Shown piece by piece: positions 1 through 7,166 of a DNA stretch of 64,000 nt. The position numbers were made by a program, and so were the translations under genes. This stretch comes from Bacilli bacterium (GTDB lineage: Bacteria > Bacillota_I > Bacilli_A > RF39 > UBA660), in the NCBI GenBank assembly GCA_017470045.1, contig JAFUFG010000001.1, forward strand, positions 1-64,000. The letters are read 5' to 3'. The notes below the pieces were generated by a model. It saw nothing but the letters and a program-made list of their open reading frames with translations. It had not been told where the DNA came from and made no database searches. The number at the start of each line of letters is the position of its first letter. Position 1 is the stretch's first letter.

Positions 1-381
1 ATCAAATGCATGTTGAATATTATACGATCTAGTACACCATTCTAAATTATCAACATTATTATTTAATTTATTTCCATCTTTATGATTAATATCAAATTCT
101 TTGTAATTTTCTGGAGTATCTAAAAATGTTATTCCTACCAATCTATGAGCAGAACTAGTTATAGTTTTCGGAGTTGATATTGTAATGTATCCATAGTCAT
201 TAATACTTGGGTACATCATATAACCTTTTTCAGCATTATATACTCTACCATAATTACTAACCAGATATCTATTGTCTAATGGAAGTTCTCTAAATTCTTC
301 ATCTATCATATATGCAACACATATCGTTTTATTTCCATGATATGGTGCTTCTCTAATATCAAAATTTTCTTTTTCGATCAA
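1..381 (-). CDS. HNH homing endonuclease (NUMOD4 + HNH_3 type), intron-encoded, partial
   Basis: The open frame reads in from the left edge. It contains a NUMOD4-like DNA-recognition segment (EFRELPLDNRYLVSNYGRVYN) followed by an HNH core (HRLVGITFLDTPEN, then INHKDGNKLNNNVDNLEWCT). This is the architecture of phage group I intron homing endonucleases, which cut intronless alleles and let the intron spread. The C-terminus lies outside the window. I place the start at the TTG at 381 because a GGAGATG ribosome binding site sits 8 bases upstream; ATG at 309 is the alternative. The frame is closed by stops further upstream, so it is not a continuation of the beta' exon. Expected partner: the beta' gene of related phages lacking the intron. 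Confidence 0.85.
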   Translation of the reverse strand, partial: MIEKENFDIREAPYHGNKTICVAYMIDEEFRELPLDNRYLVSNYGRVYNAEKGYMMYPSINDYGYITISTPKTITSSAHRLVGITFLDTPENYKEFDINHKDGNKLNNNVDNLEWCTRSYNIQHAFD

Positions 382-626
382 TATATTTTCATCTCCATTT
401 AGCCAAATAGAGATCAATATTTATCAAGCTGCTGATCTTGCATTGTAAACAGACCTTAGCACTATAGAGTACCAATCTATAGCTTTTATTTCAGCATAGT
501 CCATCCCTGAACTTGTTTCTGCTTTCGCTCCATATAGGCATCAGGGCCATTAGCCTTTCCCAGCAATTAATACGGTTTCTTGCACATGTTACCATATACA
601 AGGACTTTTGTAACTAAGTTACGTTA
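1..626 (-). ncRNA. Group I intron 2 of the beta' gene (5' part; runs off the window)
   Basis: On the minus strand the beta' reading frame stops directly after the codons for LAAD, just where the catalytic DFDGD motif should follow. The next sequence has the hallmarks of a group I intron core: an AATTGCTGGGAAAGG segment (P4/Q-like, about 552-566), a GCGAAAGC hairpin, and GGACTATGCTGAAATAAAAG (about 482-502; R/P7-like). The same blocks in the same order occur in intron 1 (732-1076), so the two introns are related. An HNH homing endonuclease lies inside. The exact 5' splice site (after GAT or after GATT) cannot be fixed because exon 3 is outside the window. The 3' core elements are also outside. 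Confidence 0.85.
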
Positions 627-731
627 ATCAGCGGCGAGACCTTTTAATATTTGTAGAGGCATACTCATAGTATAATCATCATTAATATCTCTTACTTTCA
701 TACAAAGAACAGAACCAAATTCAATCGTTGG
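627..731 (-). CDS. RNA polymerase beta' N-terminal subunit, exon 2 (35 codons)
   Basis: This short exon between two introns translates as PTIEFGSVLCMKVRDIND..., ending in LQILKGLAAD. Joined to exon 1 (which ends VLINRN) it restores NRNPTIEFGS, the phage version of the conserved beta' NRAPTLHR motif. Its end, LAAD, is the residue run just before the universal DFDGD magnesium-binding motif. Both flanks are therefore at the most conserved part of the active site. Unspliced, the frame would hit a stop at once (GAT TAA). One extra T may belong to the exon (626). Exon 3, carrying DFDGD, is not in the window. Confidence 0.9.
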
Positions 732-1076
732 CAGATAGACTTAACTATCTCTGATCATATCTCAATCCCTGTAATAGGGACCACTCCCACTTCGGATTTC
801 TCCTACTCCTCTATATTAATTCGAGGATGATCGATGAACGTTATACTATATATCATAGTATCTTCGTTGCTGATATGGTATTGTTAGTAGAGGTTAGCAC
901 CTATTTCTAGGCTTTTATTTCAGCATACTCTATCTGTAAGTTTCTTTCTAGCTTTCGCTAACTATCACGCTTATCTTTACAGATTACGTTGTAGTACTTA
1001 CAGCATTAAACCAGTCCCAGCAGTTCAAGAGTGTACGCAGCACACCGTTACCGATATACTGAACCCAAAAACTTTG
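732..1076 (-). ncRNA. Group I intron 1 of the beta' gene (345 nt, no ORF)
   Basis: Boundaries follow from the protein: cutting after AATCGTAAT (ends in U) and before CCAACGATT leaves an intron ending in G, as group I introns require, and restores NRN|PTIEFG in frame. The core shows AACTGCTGGGACTGG (about 1011-1025), a TAGCGAAAGCTA hairpin (about 947-958) and GAGTATGCTGAAATAAAAGC (about 911-930). These match intron 2 block for block, including a downstream ACAAT...ATCAGCA stretch. Near its 3' end lies AGATAGTTAAGTCTATCT, a P9-like hairpin. There is no endonuclease gene, so this copy probably depended on another enzyme for mobility or has lost it. Confidence 0.85.
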
Positions 1077-2273
1077 ATTACGATTGATTAGTACTGTTAC
1101 ACCAGATGTCTTAATTATATTTTCTATAATTTCTCTAATACGAATATCTGGAGACATTTGTGCTCGTTGAAATCTCATGTATGCATCATTGTAAGAGATA
1201 TTATATGTTCGAACCATTATATTTATAATAGTCTGCTGTAATAACTCTAATAATGAATGATAAGATAGATCAATTTCATTTATTCTTAATGTAGGATCAG
1301 GAACAATTACAGCTCTAGATGTAAACCCGCATCTTCCACCAATAAGACTACGAATAACACCTTTCTTATTAGCACAAATAGCTTCTATCTCTTTATATAA
1401 CTCATTATATTTATCTTGTAATTTCCATAACAAAATATTTCTATACTTAGGCATCCTATGAATGCTTAATGTATCATCATTAATCTTTGTGACTAATTTA
1501 GTCATAATATTATACATTGCATTCGTGCCTTCAAAAGTAAATCTATTTCCTTCTATCTTAAATGGCCTAAGCCCAGTAGTATATACCGGAATACTATGAG
1601 CAAAGATCTTATCTCTTTCGTTCATAATATCTTCGTAGAAGGCTTCATTCTTACCTTTGTTTTTAGTATGAAAGTATTCCATAATTTCATCAAATCGTTT
1701 ATGAAATTCAATCATACCAATACCCTTAAATGTTTCATCAATATTCTTTTTAGAATACTTACGTTTAGCTTGTTTCTTTGCAATAGATTTAGAGAACTTA
1801 GTTACAGGATTCCCATTCTCATCTAAATCTATTTCTGGTTCAAGTATAGATTCTAAAGTAGATGTGCCAATATAACGGCACAACGAACGATATAAATTAG
1901 GATGGATAAATGGGTACTCATCTTTCGTAGTAATCCACCCAGTCTTAGCAAAGTTCTCTCCAACGTATTCTACTTTAGTATGACATATAGGGCATATCTC
2001 TCCCTGATAATCTTTTCCTTGTAATTCTTCACATTGACATGAATATTTATCTGTATATGAATCTGGATCATGTAATGTCTTCATAAACAGTTCACTATAA
2101 ATAGTATCTGTTCTTTTAAGACTCTTAGTAATAGGAGGAGCATCTTTAATCTCTATACCTATATTGCTCTCCATATCTTTTTTCTTTTCTTCATCTAAAT
2201 TAATACGAACTAATCTAGATTCAAAGTTAATAGTCTTTTCTTCAGGATAGTTAATGTTCAATTCAAGAATCAT
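1077..2273 (-). CDS. DNA-directed RNA polymerase beta' subunit, N-terminal polypeptide, exon 1
   Basis: This is the N-terminal part of a phage multi-subunit RNA polymerase beta' subunit (399 codons in this exon). An N-terminal zinc-binding cluster, CQCEE...CPIC, lies near residues 78-96. Further on, GVIRSLIGGRCGFTSRAVIVPDPTL corresponds to the bacterial [20 protein letters not shown] region, followed by the helix that leads to NRAPTLHR. The exon stops at VLINRN, where intron 1 begins. I chose ATG at 2273 (MILELNINY) because a GGAGG site lies 5 bases upstream; an upstream TTG would overlap that site. The split beta' layout matches phiKZ- and AR9-type phages. Whether it belongs to the virion or the non-virion enzyme is not clear from sequence alone. 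Confidence 0.93.
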
Positions 2274-2309
2274 ACTTTCCTCCTTATCCAAAAAAGCACT
2301 ACTTTATAT

Positions 2310-2334
2310 AAGGGATACGAATATCGTATCCCTT
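2310..2334. terminator. Palindromic hairpin between two minus-strand genes
   Basis: 11-bp perfect stem (AAGGGATACGA / TCGTATCCCTT) with a 3-base loop. It lies between the 68-residue gene at 2340 and the beta' start, so it may terminate or attenuate transcription entering the beta' gene. Confidence 0.7.
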
Positions 2335-2339
2335 ATTCG

Positions 2340-2546
2340 TCACTCTTCATCATCGTAATCTACTGAAAATGATAAACCGATTTTACCGGTTTTCTTATTC
2401 TTTTTAATATTAATATCCATTGAAAGATTTTCGCTTAACTTTTCGGCTATGAATTCAAATAAACTTTTATCATCATCTTCTTCGAATTCTACCACCTCAG
2501 CATCTTTTACTTCAATGATATCTTTTGATTTGTCTTTTTTAGACAT
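2340..2546 (-). CDS. Small acidic protein, function unknown
   Basis: 68 residues beginning MSKKDKSKDI. The middle is strongly acidic (VEFEEDDDKSLFEF) and the C-terminus reads KKTGKIGLSFSVDYDDEE. There is no recognisable domain or membrane segment. The ATG at 2546 sits 8 bases after GGAGGTG; an upstream in-frame ATG overlaps that site and is less likely. A TTAGATA-class promoter motif lies about 25 bases upstream. It sits directly ahead of the RNA polymerase beta' gene and could be co-transcribed with it through the hairpin at 2310. No function assigned. Confidence 0.75.
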   Translation of the reverse strand: MSKKDKSKDIIEVKDAEVVEFEEDDDKSLFEFIAEKLSENLSMDINIKKNKKTGKIGLSFSVDYDDEE

Positions 2547-2568
2547 CTTGTTCACCTCCATTCAAATA

Positions 2569-2583
2569 TATAATATCTATTTA
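2569..2583 (-). promoter_or_regulatory. Putative TTAGATA-class promoter
   Basis: The minus strand reads ATAGATATTATA just upstream of the gene at 2340-2546. The same core recurs before several other genes (22767, 25612, 39661, 63866 and, on plus, 14540). This is inferred from recurrence and position only. Confidence 0.45.
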
Positions 2584-2610
2584 AAATATATTTTAGAATA
2601 GAGATAAGTA

Positions 2611-2636
2611 GACTCAGTCCTTTAAAGGACTGAGTC
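2611..2636. terminator. Perfect 26-nt palindrome (terminator)
   Basis: GACTCAGTCC TTTAAA GGACTGAGTC, fully self-complementary with no loop, 13 bases downstream of the stop of the minus-strand gene at 2650. It probably ends that transcript. Confidence 0.75.
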
Positions 2637-2649
2637 TGAATTTTAGTAA

Positions 2650-3153
2650 TTAGCTAAGTTTATAATATTTCATGTTGGGATTATCCTTTTTAGGGCAAGC
2701 TTTAATTACAGCTCTAAACGGATACTGCATATTCTTTTCATCAATCTGTTTCTTAATGGTTTTACCAGAAGTATTTACAAAGCATTCTTCACCATTCTGA
2801 TTTACAAAATTGATACTGATGTACTTATTGTCTTCATACAGCTTAGACTGGCGTTCATAAACTCCACGAATAATAATAGACTGCCCAGCAATTTCAGACA
2901 TAGTGCATTTCTTACGTTCAATCCATTCTTCATCAGAACCACTTGCTATGTGACCATCTTTAAACTCTAAAGAACGGAAAGAAGGTACATCATCAAATCC
3001 AGGAATAGTTTGCTGTTCAGCTACGTATCCTGCATCAGAAGTCTGATTAAAACTATTTGAATAACTGTTTGCAGGTGCACTCTGACGAAACTCTTCGTTA
3101 GCTTTGTTTTCTCCATGGTTATTGACTACATTGTTTCCAAATAAAGTGTTCAT
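2650..3153 (-). CDS. Unknown protein with a possible OB-like C-terminal domain
   Basis: 167 residues. The first ~65 are Asn/Gln/Ser-rich and look disordered (MNTLFGNNVVNNHGENK...). The rest is compact and beta-rich: QSIIIRGVYERQSKLYEDNKYISINFV, then GEECFVNTSGKTIKKQIDE and YPFRAVIKACPKKDNPNMKYYKLS. The alternation of short strands and basic residues is reminiscent of a small OB-like or nucleic-acid-binding fold, but I do not recognise a family and the suggestion is weak. The start has an AGGAGG site 8 bases upstream. An ATATTAGTAAT-class promoter motif and a 5' hairpin precede it. Confidence 0.8.
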   Translation of the reverse strand: MNTLFGNNVVNNHGENKANEEFRQSAPANSYSNSFNQTSDAGYVAEQQTIPGFDDVPSFRSLEFKDGHIASGSDEEWIERKKCTMSEIAGQSIIIRGVYERQSKLYEDNKYISINFVNQNGEECFVNTSGKTIKKQIDEKNMQYPFRAVIKACPKKDNPNMKYYKLS

Positions 3154-3183
3154 TTATAGTTCCTCCTATAATATAAATATTTT

Positions 3184-3211
3184 AATAGATTATTGAACTG
3201 GATAATCTATT
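3184..3211 (-). promoter_or_regulatory. 5'-leader hairpin upstream of the 167-residue gene
   Basis: AATAGATTAT and ATAATCTATT form a 10-bp perfect stem around 8 bases. Read on the minus strand it follows immediately after the promoter motif, so it would lie at the very 5' end of the mRNA, where such hairpins often stabilise transcripts. Confidence 0.5.
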
Positions 3212-3221
3212 ACTAATATAG
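3203..3221 (-). promoter_or_regulatory. Putative ATATTAGTAAT-class promoter
   Basis: The minus strand reads CTATATTAGTAATAGATTA. The ATATTAGTAAT core is shared with sites ahead of the tail genes at 5777 and 13664, and in a variant form ahead of the tape measure gene. Confidence 0.5.
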
Positions 3222-3247
3222 TTATATATTAATTAAAAATTAAATAA

Positions 3248-3478
3248 TTATACCCCTACTATCTTATTACCTATATTAATATTTATAATACGTCCATAAA
3301 CATTCCCTTTTACAACTCTAAATATTTTTACTTTTCTTGGACCCATATATTTGTATTCATCTGGCGATAATAAAGTATTTTCTTCATATACTCCTATTAT
3401 TCTAGCTTTAGCTTTATGAATAAAACTATTAGGAATCTCAAAACTATTGTCCCTATTTCTTGTAAGAAGTATTCTCAT
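3248..3478 (-). CDS. Small unknown protein
   Basis: 76 residues starting MRILLTRNRDNSFEIPNSF. It has an even mix of hydrophobic and basic residues (AKARIIGVYEEN, KVKIFRVVKGNVYGRIININIG), consistent with a small beta-barrel. No cysteines, no membrane segment and no family recognised. It starts 15 bases after the stop of... the beta' C-terminal gene lies on its downstream-in-sequence, upstream-in-transcription side (ends at 3494), with an AGGTGAT ribosome binding site in the 15-base gap. Co-transcription with the polymerase gene is therefore likely. Confidence 0.7.
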   Translation of the reverse strand: MRILLTRNRDNSFEIPNSFIHKAKARIIGVYEENTLLSPDEYKYMGPRKVKIFRVVKGNVYGRIININIGNKIVGV

Positions 3479-3493
3479 TTATATCACCTACAA

Positions 3494-4738
3494 TTATTTT
3501 GTATCAAATCCAAATGCTTTATTTACATCAATTTCGTGGAAATTTATTACTGACGAATGGAACGATTTCAATCTAGCTAACTTACTAGTACTAGCTACCT
3601 GTGGTGTCACTACTCCAACATTTTCGAATCCTAATCTATAGAATAAATTACCTGCACAAGCATTACAAATCTGCCCATCTTTATCATATTCGCATAAAGA
3701 AGAGAATCTAAATTTAACAGTCTTATTTAAATATTTAGGTAAAGTTTCAGAAGTAAGTTCTACTAAATTATTCCCATCTACTATGTATGAATACATCATC
3801 ATTTCAGCCATATCATCATCTAGATATACTTCAATAGTTCTCTTAGTATGACAATCTGTTCCTTTAGGAGCAAGTCTAAGATGCTGAAATGCTCGTAAAA
3901 ATAACTTTTCTTGATATCCTCCTCTAGGAGTGGCTTTAGCTCTATCGTAAGGACCAGCTGCTAATGATTTAGCCAGTATAGGAAAGTCTTCTCTACTAAT
4001 ACCATCCAAATAACTACTAAAAGATATATCAAAACCTTCAGTAGGATCAGGAGAATTAATAGGCCCTTTCATAATAAACATGTTTTTGAAGTTATTACCC
4101 ATACTTACTTTAGAGCCAGAATTATACATGTCCATGGACTCATCATCACCAAGATATTCTTTAGAGAAGTCTATTAATTCTTTTTCTATTCTGGTAGCAG
4201 CCAATACTTTCTCATCAGGATTAGCTAATTCTTTAGCATATTTTTTTCTAAGTTCTTCTTTCTTTTTATTAATAACCTCACTCATATTAATCATCTTTTC
4301 AGAGAACCCAGAGCAAATAATACTAGAATAAGGCTGGAACTTTTGTTGTCGATTTAAATATCTCTTAAGGCAGTTAATATCTTTCCTATCTTCTATAATA
4401 GCATAAGATATTTCTTTATTTATATTATTAATAGTCTTCTTATTTAAAGGCTTATTAATGTATCCAAATATATCAAAGAAATCTTGTAAAATAAATGTCA
4501 TATTAAATACAAGTCTTCCTACTGTAGTAACAAATTCATTCTTATTCTTATGATCTGTAGGTCCATAAGAATTAGGAGGAATAATTGCTATATCATATGT
4601 ATTAAATCTTGGTGCTTTACCGTCAAATACTCCAAATAAATCCATAAATGTAGAGAATGACTCTAAATCTTTCTGTGATAAACTAAGTATATATTCTACT
4701 TCTTCTTTGCTTATAACTCGTGACTTTCTATTAGCCAT
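3494..4738 (-). CDS. DNA-directed RNA polymerase beta' subunit, C-terminal polypeptide
   Basis: 414 residues that supply the second half of the split beta' subunit. [20 protein letters not shown] corresponds to the bridge-helix region (bacterial SGARGN...QVRQLVGMRG). [20 protein letters not shown]...[25 protein letters not shown] corresponds to the trigger-loop segment, in which bacteria have [36 protein letters not shown] motif follows, and near the C-terminus there is a [15 protein letters not shown] zinc-binding-like cluster. The start is the ATG at 4738 after GGAGGTG; the upstream GTG overlaps that site. Together with the beta' N-terminal gene and the beta gene (32914-37173) it would complete the catalytic core. 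Confidence 0.9.
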   Translation of the reverse strand: [414 protein letters not shown]

Positions 4739-4788
4739 AAAGAAGCACACCTCCTTCTAAGTATTATTAAAATGTAACAATACTAAAA

Positions 4789-4824
4789 GAATATAGAGAG
4801 ATCCATATGGATCTCTCTATATTC
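4789..4824. terminator. Perfect 36-nt palindrome centred on CATATG
   Basis: The stem arm GAATATAGAGAGATCC is followed directly by its complement around CATATG, with no unpaired loop. It lies between the baseplate-type gene at 4872 and the beta' C-terminal gene, both on minus, and should end the tail-gene transcript. Confidence 0.8.
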
Positions 4825-4871
4825 ATTATTAAATTTAATATAAAATTATGATAAATGTACCTAAAATCAAC

Positions 4872-5777
4872 TTAGAAGAATAATGTGTAGGCTATAATCA
4901 GAGATTTGCGGAGGTCGATCAGACTTTCTAGGGGCATAGTTAACAATGTTATTGGTCGGATATCTTGCATATATCTAAAGCCATCTACTTCATAAGGCCA
5001 GCCCATGACCAGAGAGATACAATTAATCTTAGCATCATTAATAGTATATCCTCCAGCAGATCCCCCATAATAGAAGTATTCTCGGCAGTCATCTTTAGTA
5101 ATACTCATATTAATCGATACTGTAGTTTCTACTTCCATATCATTCTGTATATCATATACATTGGAGTCAATAGGATCACCATTAGTATAATGCTGACTGA
5201 AGATAGGATTACTATCAAATGCTTTAAAATAATATGCATAATATTCAGATAATGTCTTTCTTCCCAAGTAAATAGCTCTTTTATCATCTGTAATATCATC
5301 ATCTAAAGGACAGTATCTAAACGGAATAATGCTTCTACCATACTGATCTGGATTAGGGTGAATAATGTCATGATAGAAAGGTTTATATACATCTGAAGGG
5401 ATTTCTCCACCATGATCATTACCAACACAGAAACCAAATACTTTAGTAGGAGAAGTCTGCCCTGAAGTAGTAGTAATAGTATTATCTAATAACAGCATAT
5501 TGTTATAATTAGGAGTTACTTCTTGAGCAGTAGGAAGATCAAATAAGAATCTACAAAGAGTTCCGGCAACACCAAGTGTCATCATATTAGATCGATTCCA
5601 TTTAAGTTTATATTTACCATCACCTTCATCTACAAACAGCTTAATCTCGGTATGAGGACGATAATGTTTTGCTTTTACTAATCTAGATTCTCCAGTAATA
5701 GTAGATTTAATATCTGCATTATCTCTTGTATTTAAAGTATCTTCTAAATTAAGAAATTTGATATTAGGATCAGACAT
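4872..5777 (-). CDS. Probable tail/baseplate-associated structural protein
   Basis: 301 residues, no transmembrane segment or enzyme motif. The sequence is rich in Tyr, Asn and Asp (VEVDG, MQDIRPITLLTMPLESLIDLRKSLIIAYTLFF at the C-terminus) and looks like a beta-structured virion protein. It is the last gene of a minus-strand cluster with two large repeat-containing tail proteins, and it has its own ACATATTAGTAAT-class promoter, so a structural role is inferred from context. A fibre-attachment or baseplate role is plausible, but I do not recognise the family. Confidence 0.6.
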   Translation of the reverse strand: MSDPNIKFLNLEDTLNTRDNADIKSTITGESRLVKAKHYRPHTEIKLFVDEGDGKYKLKWNRSNMMTLGVAGTLCRFLFDLPTAQEVTPNYNNMLLLDNTITTTSGQTSPTKVFGFCVGNDHGGEIPSDVYKPFYHDIIHPNPDQYGRSIIPFRYCPLDDDITDDKRAIYLGRKTLSEYYAYYFKAFDSNPIFSQHYTNGDPIDSNVYDIQNDMEVETTVSINMSITKDDCREYFYYGGSAGGYTINDAKINCISLVMGWPYEVDGFRYMQDIRPITLLTMPLESLIDLRKSLIIAYTLFF

Positions 5778-5805
5778 ATCTTATGTTCTCCTTTCATGTA
5801 TTAAT

Positions 5806-5830
5806 AAGCTCTATAAGATTACTAATATGT
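5806..5830 (-). promoter_or_regulatory. Putative structural-gene (late) promoter
   Basis: The minus strand reads ACATATTAGTAATCTTATAG followed by AGCTT. The same arrangement (ACATATTAGTAATGTTTTAG, AGCTT) precedes the 2165-residue tail gene. The start codon is 29 bases further on. Confidence 0.6.
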
Positions 5831-5865
5831 TTTAGAAATACATTTTATACGAAACTCTGATCCTA

Positions 5866-7149
5866 TTATTTTAAAGTGACTGGAGTTACGTAAATAATAT
5901 TATCTCCTGTAATTATTCCTGTATATATATGAGGAGTTGTAGTTTCGGTAATAGTATCTCTTGTAGTAATTACTTCACCTGGATTATGCACAGATGGATT
6001 GTTTGCTACTGCTTTAATAGTAAATTCAGAATTATATTGAAGCATTACTGAACCAGTTATATCTGCATACTCTCCAGAACTTAAAGAGATAGTTTGATAT
6101 GGTGATTGTACTAAAGATACATTGAAATATGTTACTGATGCTTGAGTTGCAGAATAAACATCATAATTCTTATCCATAATATATTCTTCATCTGGATCTA
6201 TAACTTCAATAGTCTGCACATTACCATCACTATCTACATACCTAAGCATAGGATAAGTAGAAGTGTATCCTTCATCTGGGATTACTCTTATTGTAAAAGT
6301 AGAGGAATCAAATATCTGGAAAGTATGATACTCTCCTGTACCGGTAGCAGAATTGTATGTATATTCAGTAGTTGTATTGTTAAATTTAACAGATACGATC
6401 ACCGTTTGGTGATCGTATCTATAAATGTTCAAATTGTGATAGTTTGGTGTAGCACTACCACATCTTACAGTCATATATCCAGTTTCGTCTTTAGGATTCT
6501 CTGGATGATATGGCGTAAAGTTAATAGAGTTTTTATTTATAGTTTGATTTTCTCCACCATTAATACCGCCAGCAATATACCCTGGATCAGGAGTTACTGT
6601 TACAGTATAACGAGTCCAATAAGGAGCAACAGCCGTAACTTGATCTTCTGTATCTGATTCTAATACTAGCCCACCATCAGTTTCTATAGAGAGAACTTGA
6701 TTTATAGTAGGTTCTAATATGATAGAGCAGAGAACTGGAGTTGCTTCTTCTTTAGCAGATATATTAATATTTCGTGTCAAGAAATATTTATAGCCTTCTA
6801 CGAAGTTTATAAGTTCTGATTTCTCATATCCTTCATGAGGAATAAGTTCTACAGAATATTTAGTATTATATGGTAGGCTGGTTGCGGCTTGATTAGTTAT
6901 CTTTCTTACGATGGTATCGTTATCGTCGTATACATTAAGAGTGATATCTTGGTATAAATATATCGCCATAGATACAGTACACATATTAGGAGTTGCAGGA
7001 GTTGCTTGGAGTGTAATATCTTCAGTAAGTGTACCACCAGAATTATTTAACTTACCAGCAGTATAACCATCATCAGCAGTAACCGATGCAGAATAAATAG
7101 TTCCTTCTGGTAAAGGAACTGATTGAGTAAATTCTCTACGTTCAGCCAT
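5866..7149 (-). CDS. Repeat-containing tail surface/adhesin-like protein
   Basis: 427 residues built from about five copies of an ~80-residue beta-rich unit. Each contains a strand such as MAIYLYQDITLNVYDD, then a conserved turn near DxGYxxG (DDGYTAGKLNN, HEGYEKSELIN, DPGYIAGGING, DEGYTSTYPML), then xxxATPxxxxxTVxx. The same unit fills the C-terminus of the neighbouring 2165-residue protein. The pattern resembles the InlB B-repeat / bacterial Ig-like families used for surface adhesion, but this is a resemblance only. A likely role is a tail fibre or decoration that contacts the host. It begins 17 bases after the previous gene's stop, with an AGGAGG site. Confidence 0.7.
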   Translation of the reverse strand: MAERREFTQSVPLPEGTIYSASVTADDGYTAGKLNNSGGTLTEDITLQATPATPNMCTVSMAIYLYQDITLNVYDDNDTIVRKITNQAATSLPYNTKYSVELIPHEGYEKSELINFVEGYKYFLTRNINISAKEEATPVLCSIILEPTINQVLSIETDGGLVLESDTEDQVTAVAPYWTRYTVTVTPDPGYIAGGINGGENQTINKNSINFTPYHPENPKDETGYMTVRCGSATPNYHNLNIYRYDHQTVIVSVKFNNTTTEYTYNSATGTGEYHTFQIFDSSTFTIRVIPDEGYTSTYPMLRYVDSDGNVQTIEVIDPDEEYIMDKNYDVYSATQASVTYFNVSLVQSPYQTISLSSGEYADITGSVMLQYNSEFTIKAVANNPSVHNPGEVITTRDTITETTTPHIYTGIITGDNIIYVTPVTLK

Positions 7150-7166
7150 TATCCTATACCTCCTAT

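Noticed and set aside
984..1076. Beta' frame continuing past NRN as QSFWVQYIGNGV...STTT to a stop
   Set aside because: This stretch has no match to the conserved motif and lies inside the intron; splicing at 1077/732 restores the motif exactly.
1..1076. Inteins or a programmed frameshift as the cause of the interrupted beta' gene
   Set aside because: No continuous open frame or splicing-protein motifs; stop codons occur at once, and RNA core elements of group I introns are present.
6142..6657. 171-codon plus-strand frame opposite the adhesin-like gene
   Set aside because: Ile/Ser/Arg-rich shadow without a ribosome binding site; the minus-strand gene is clearly real.
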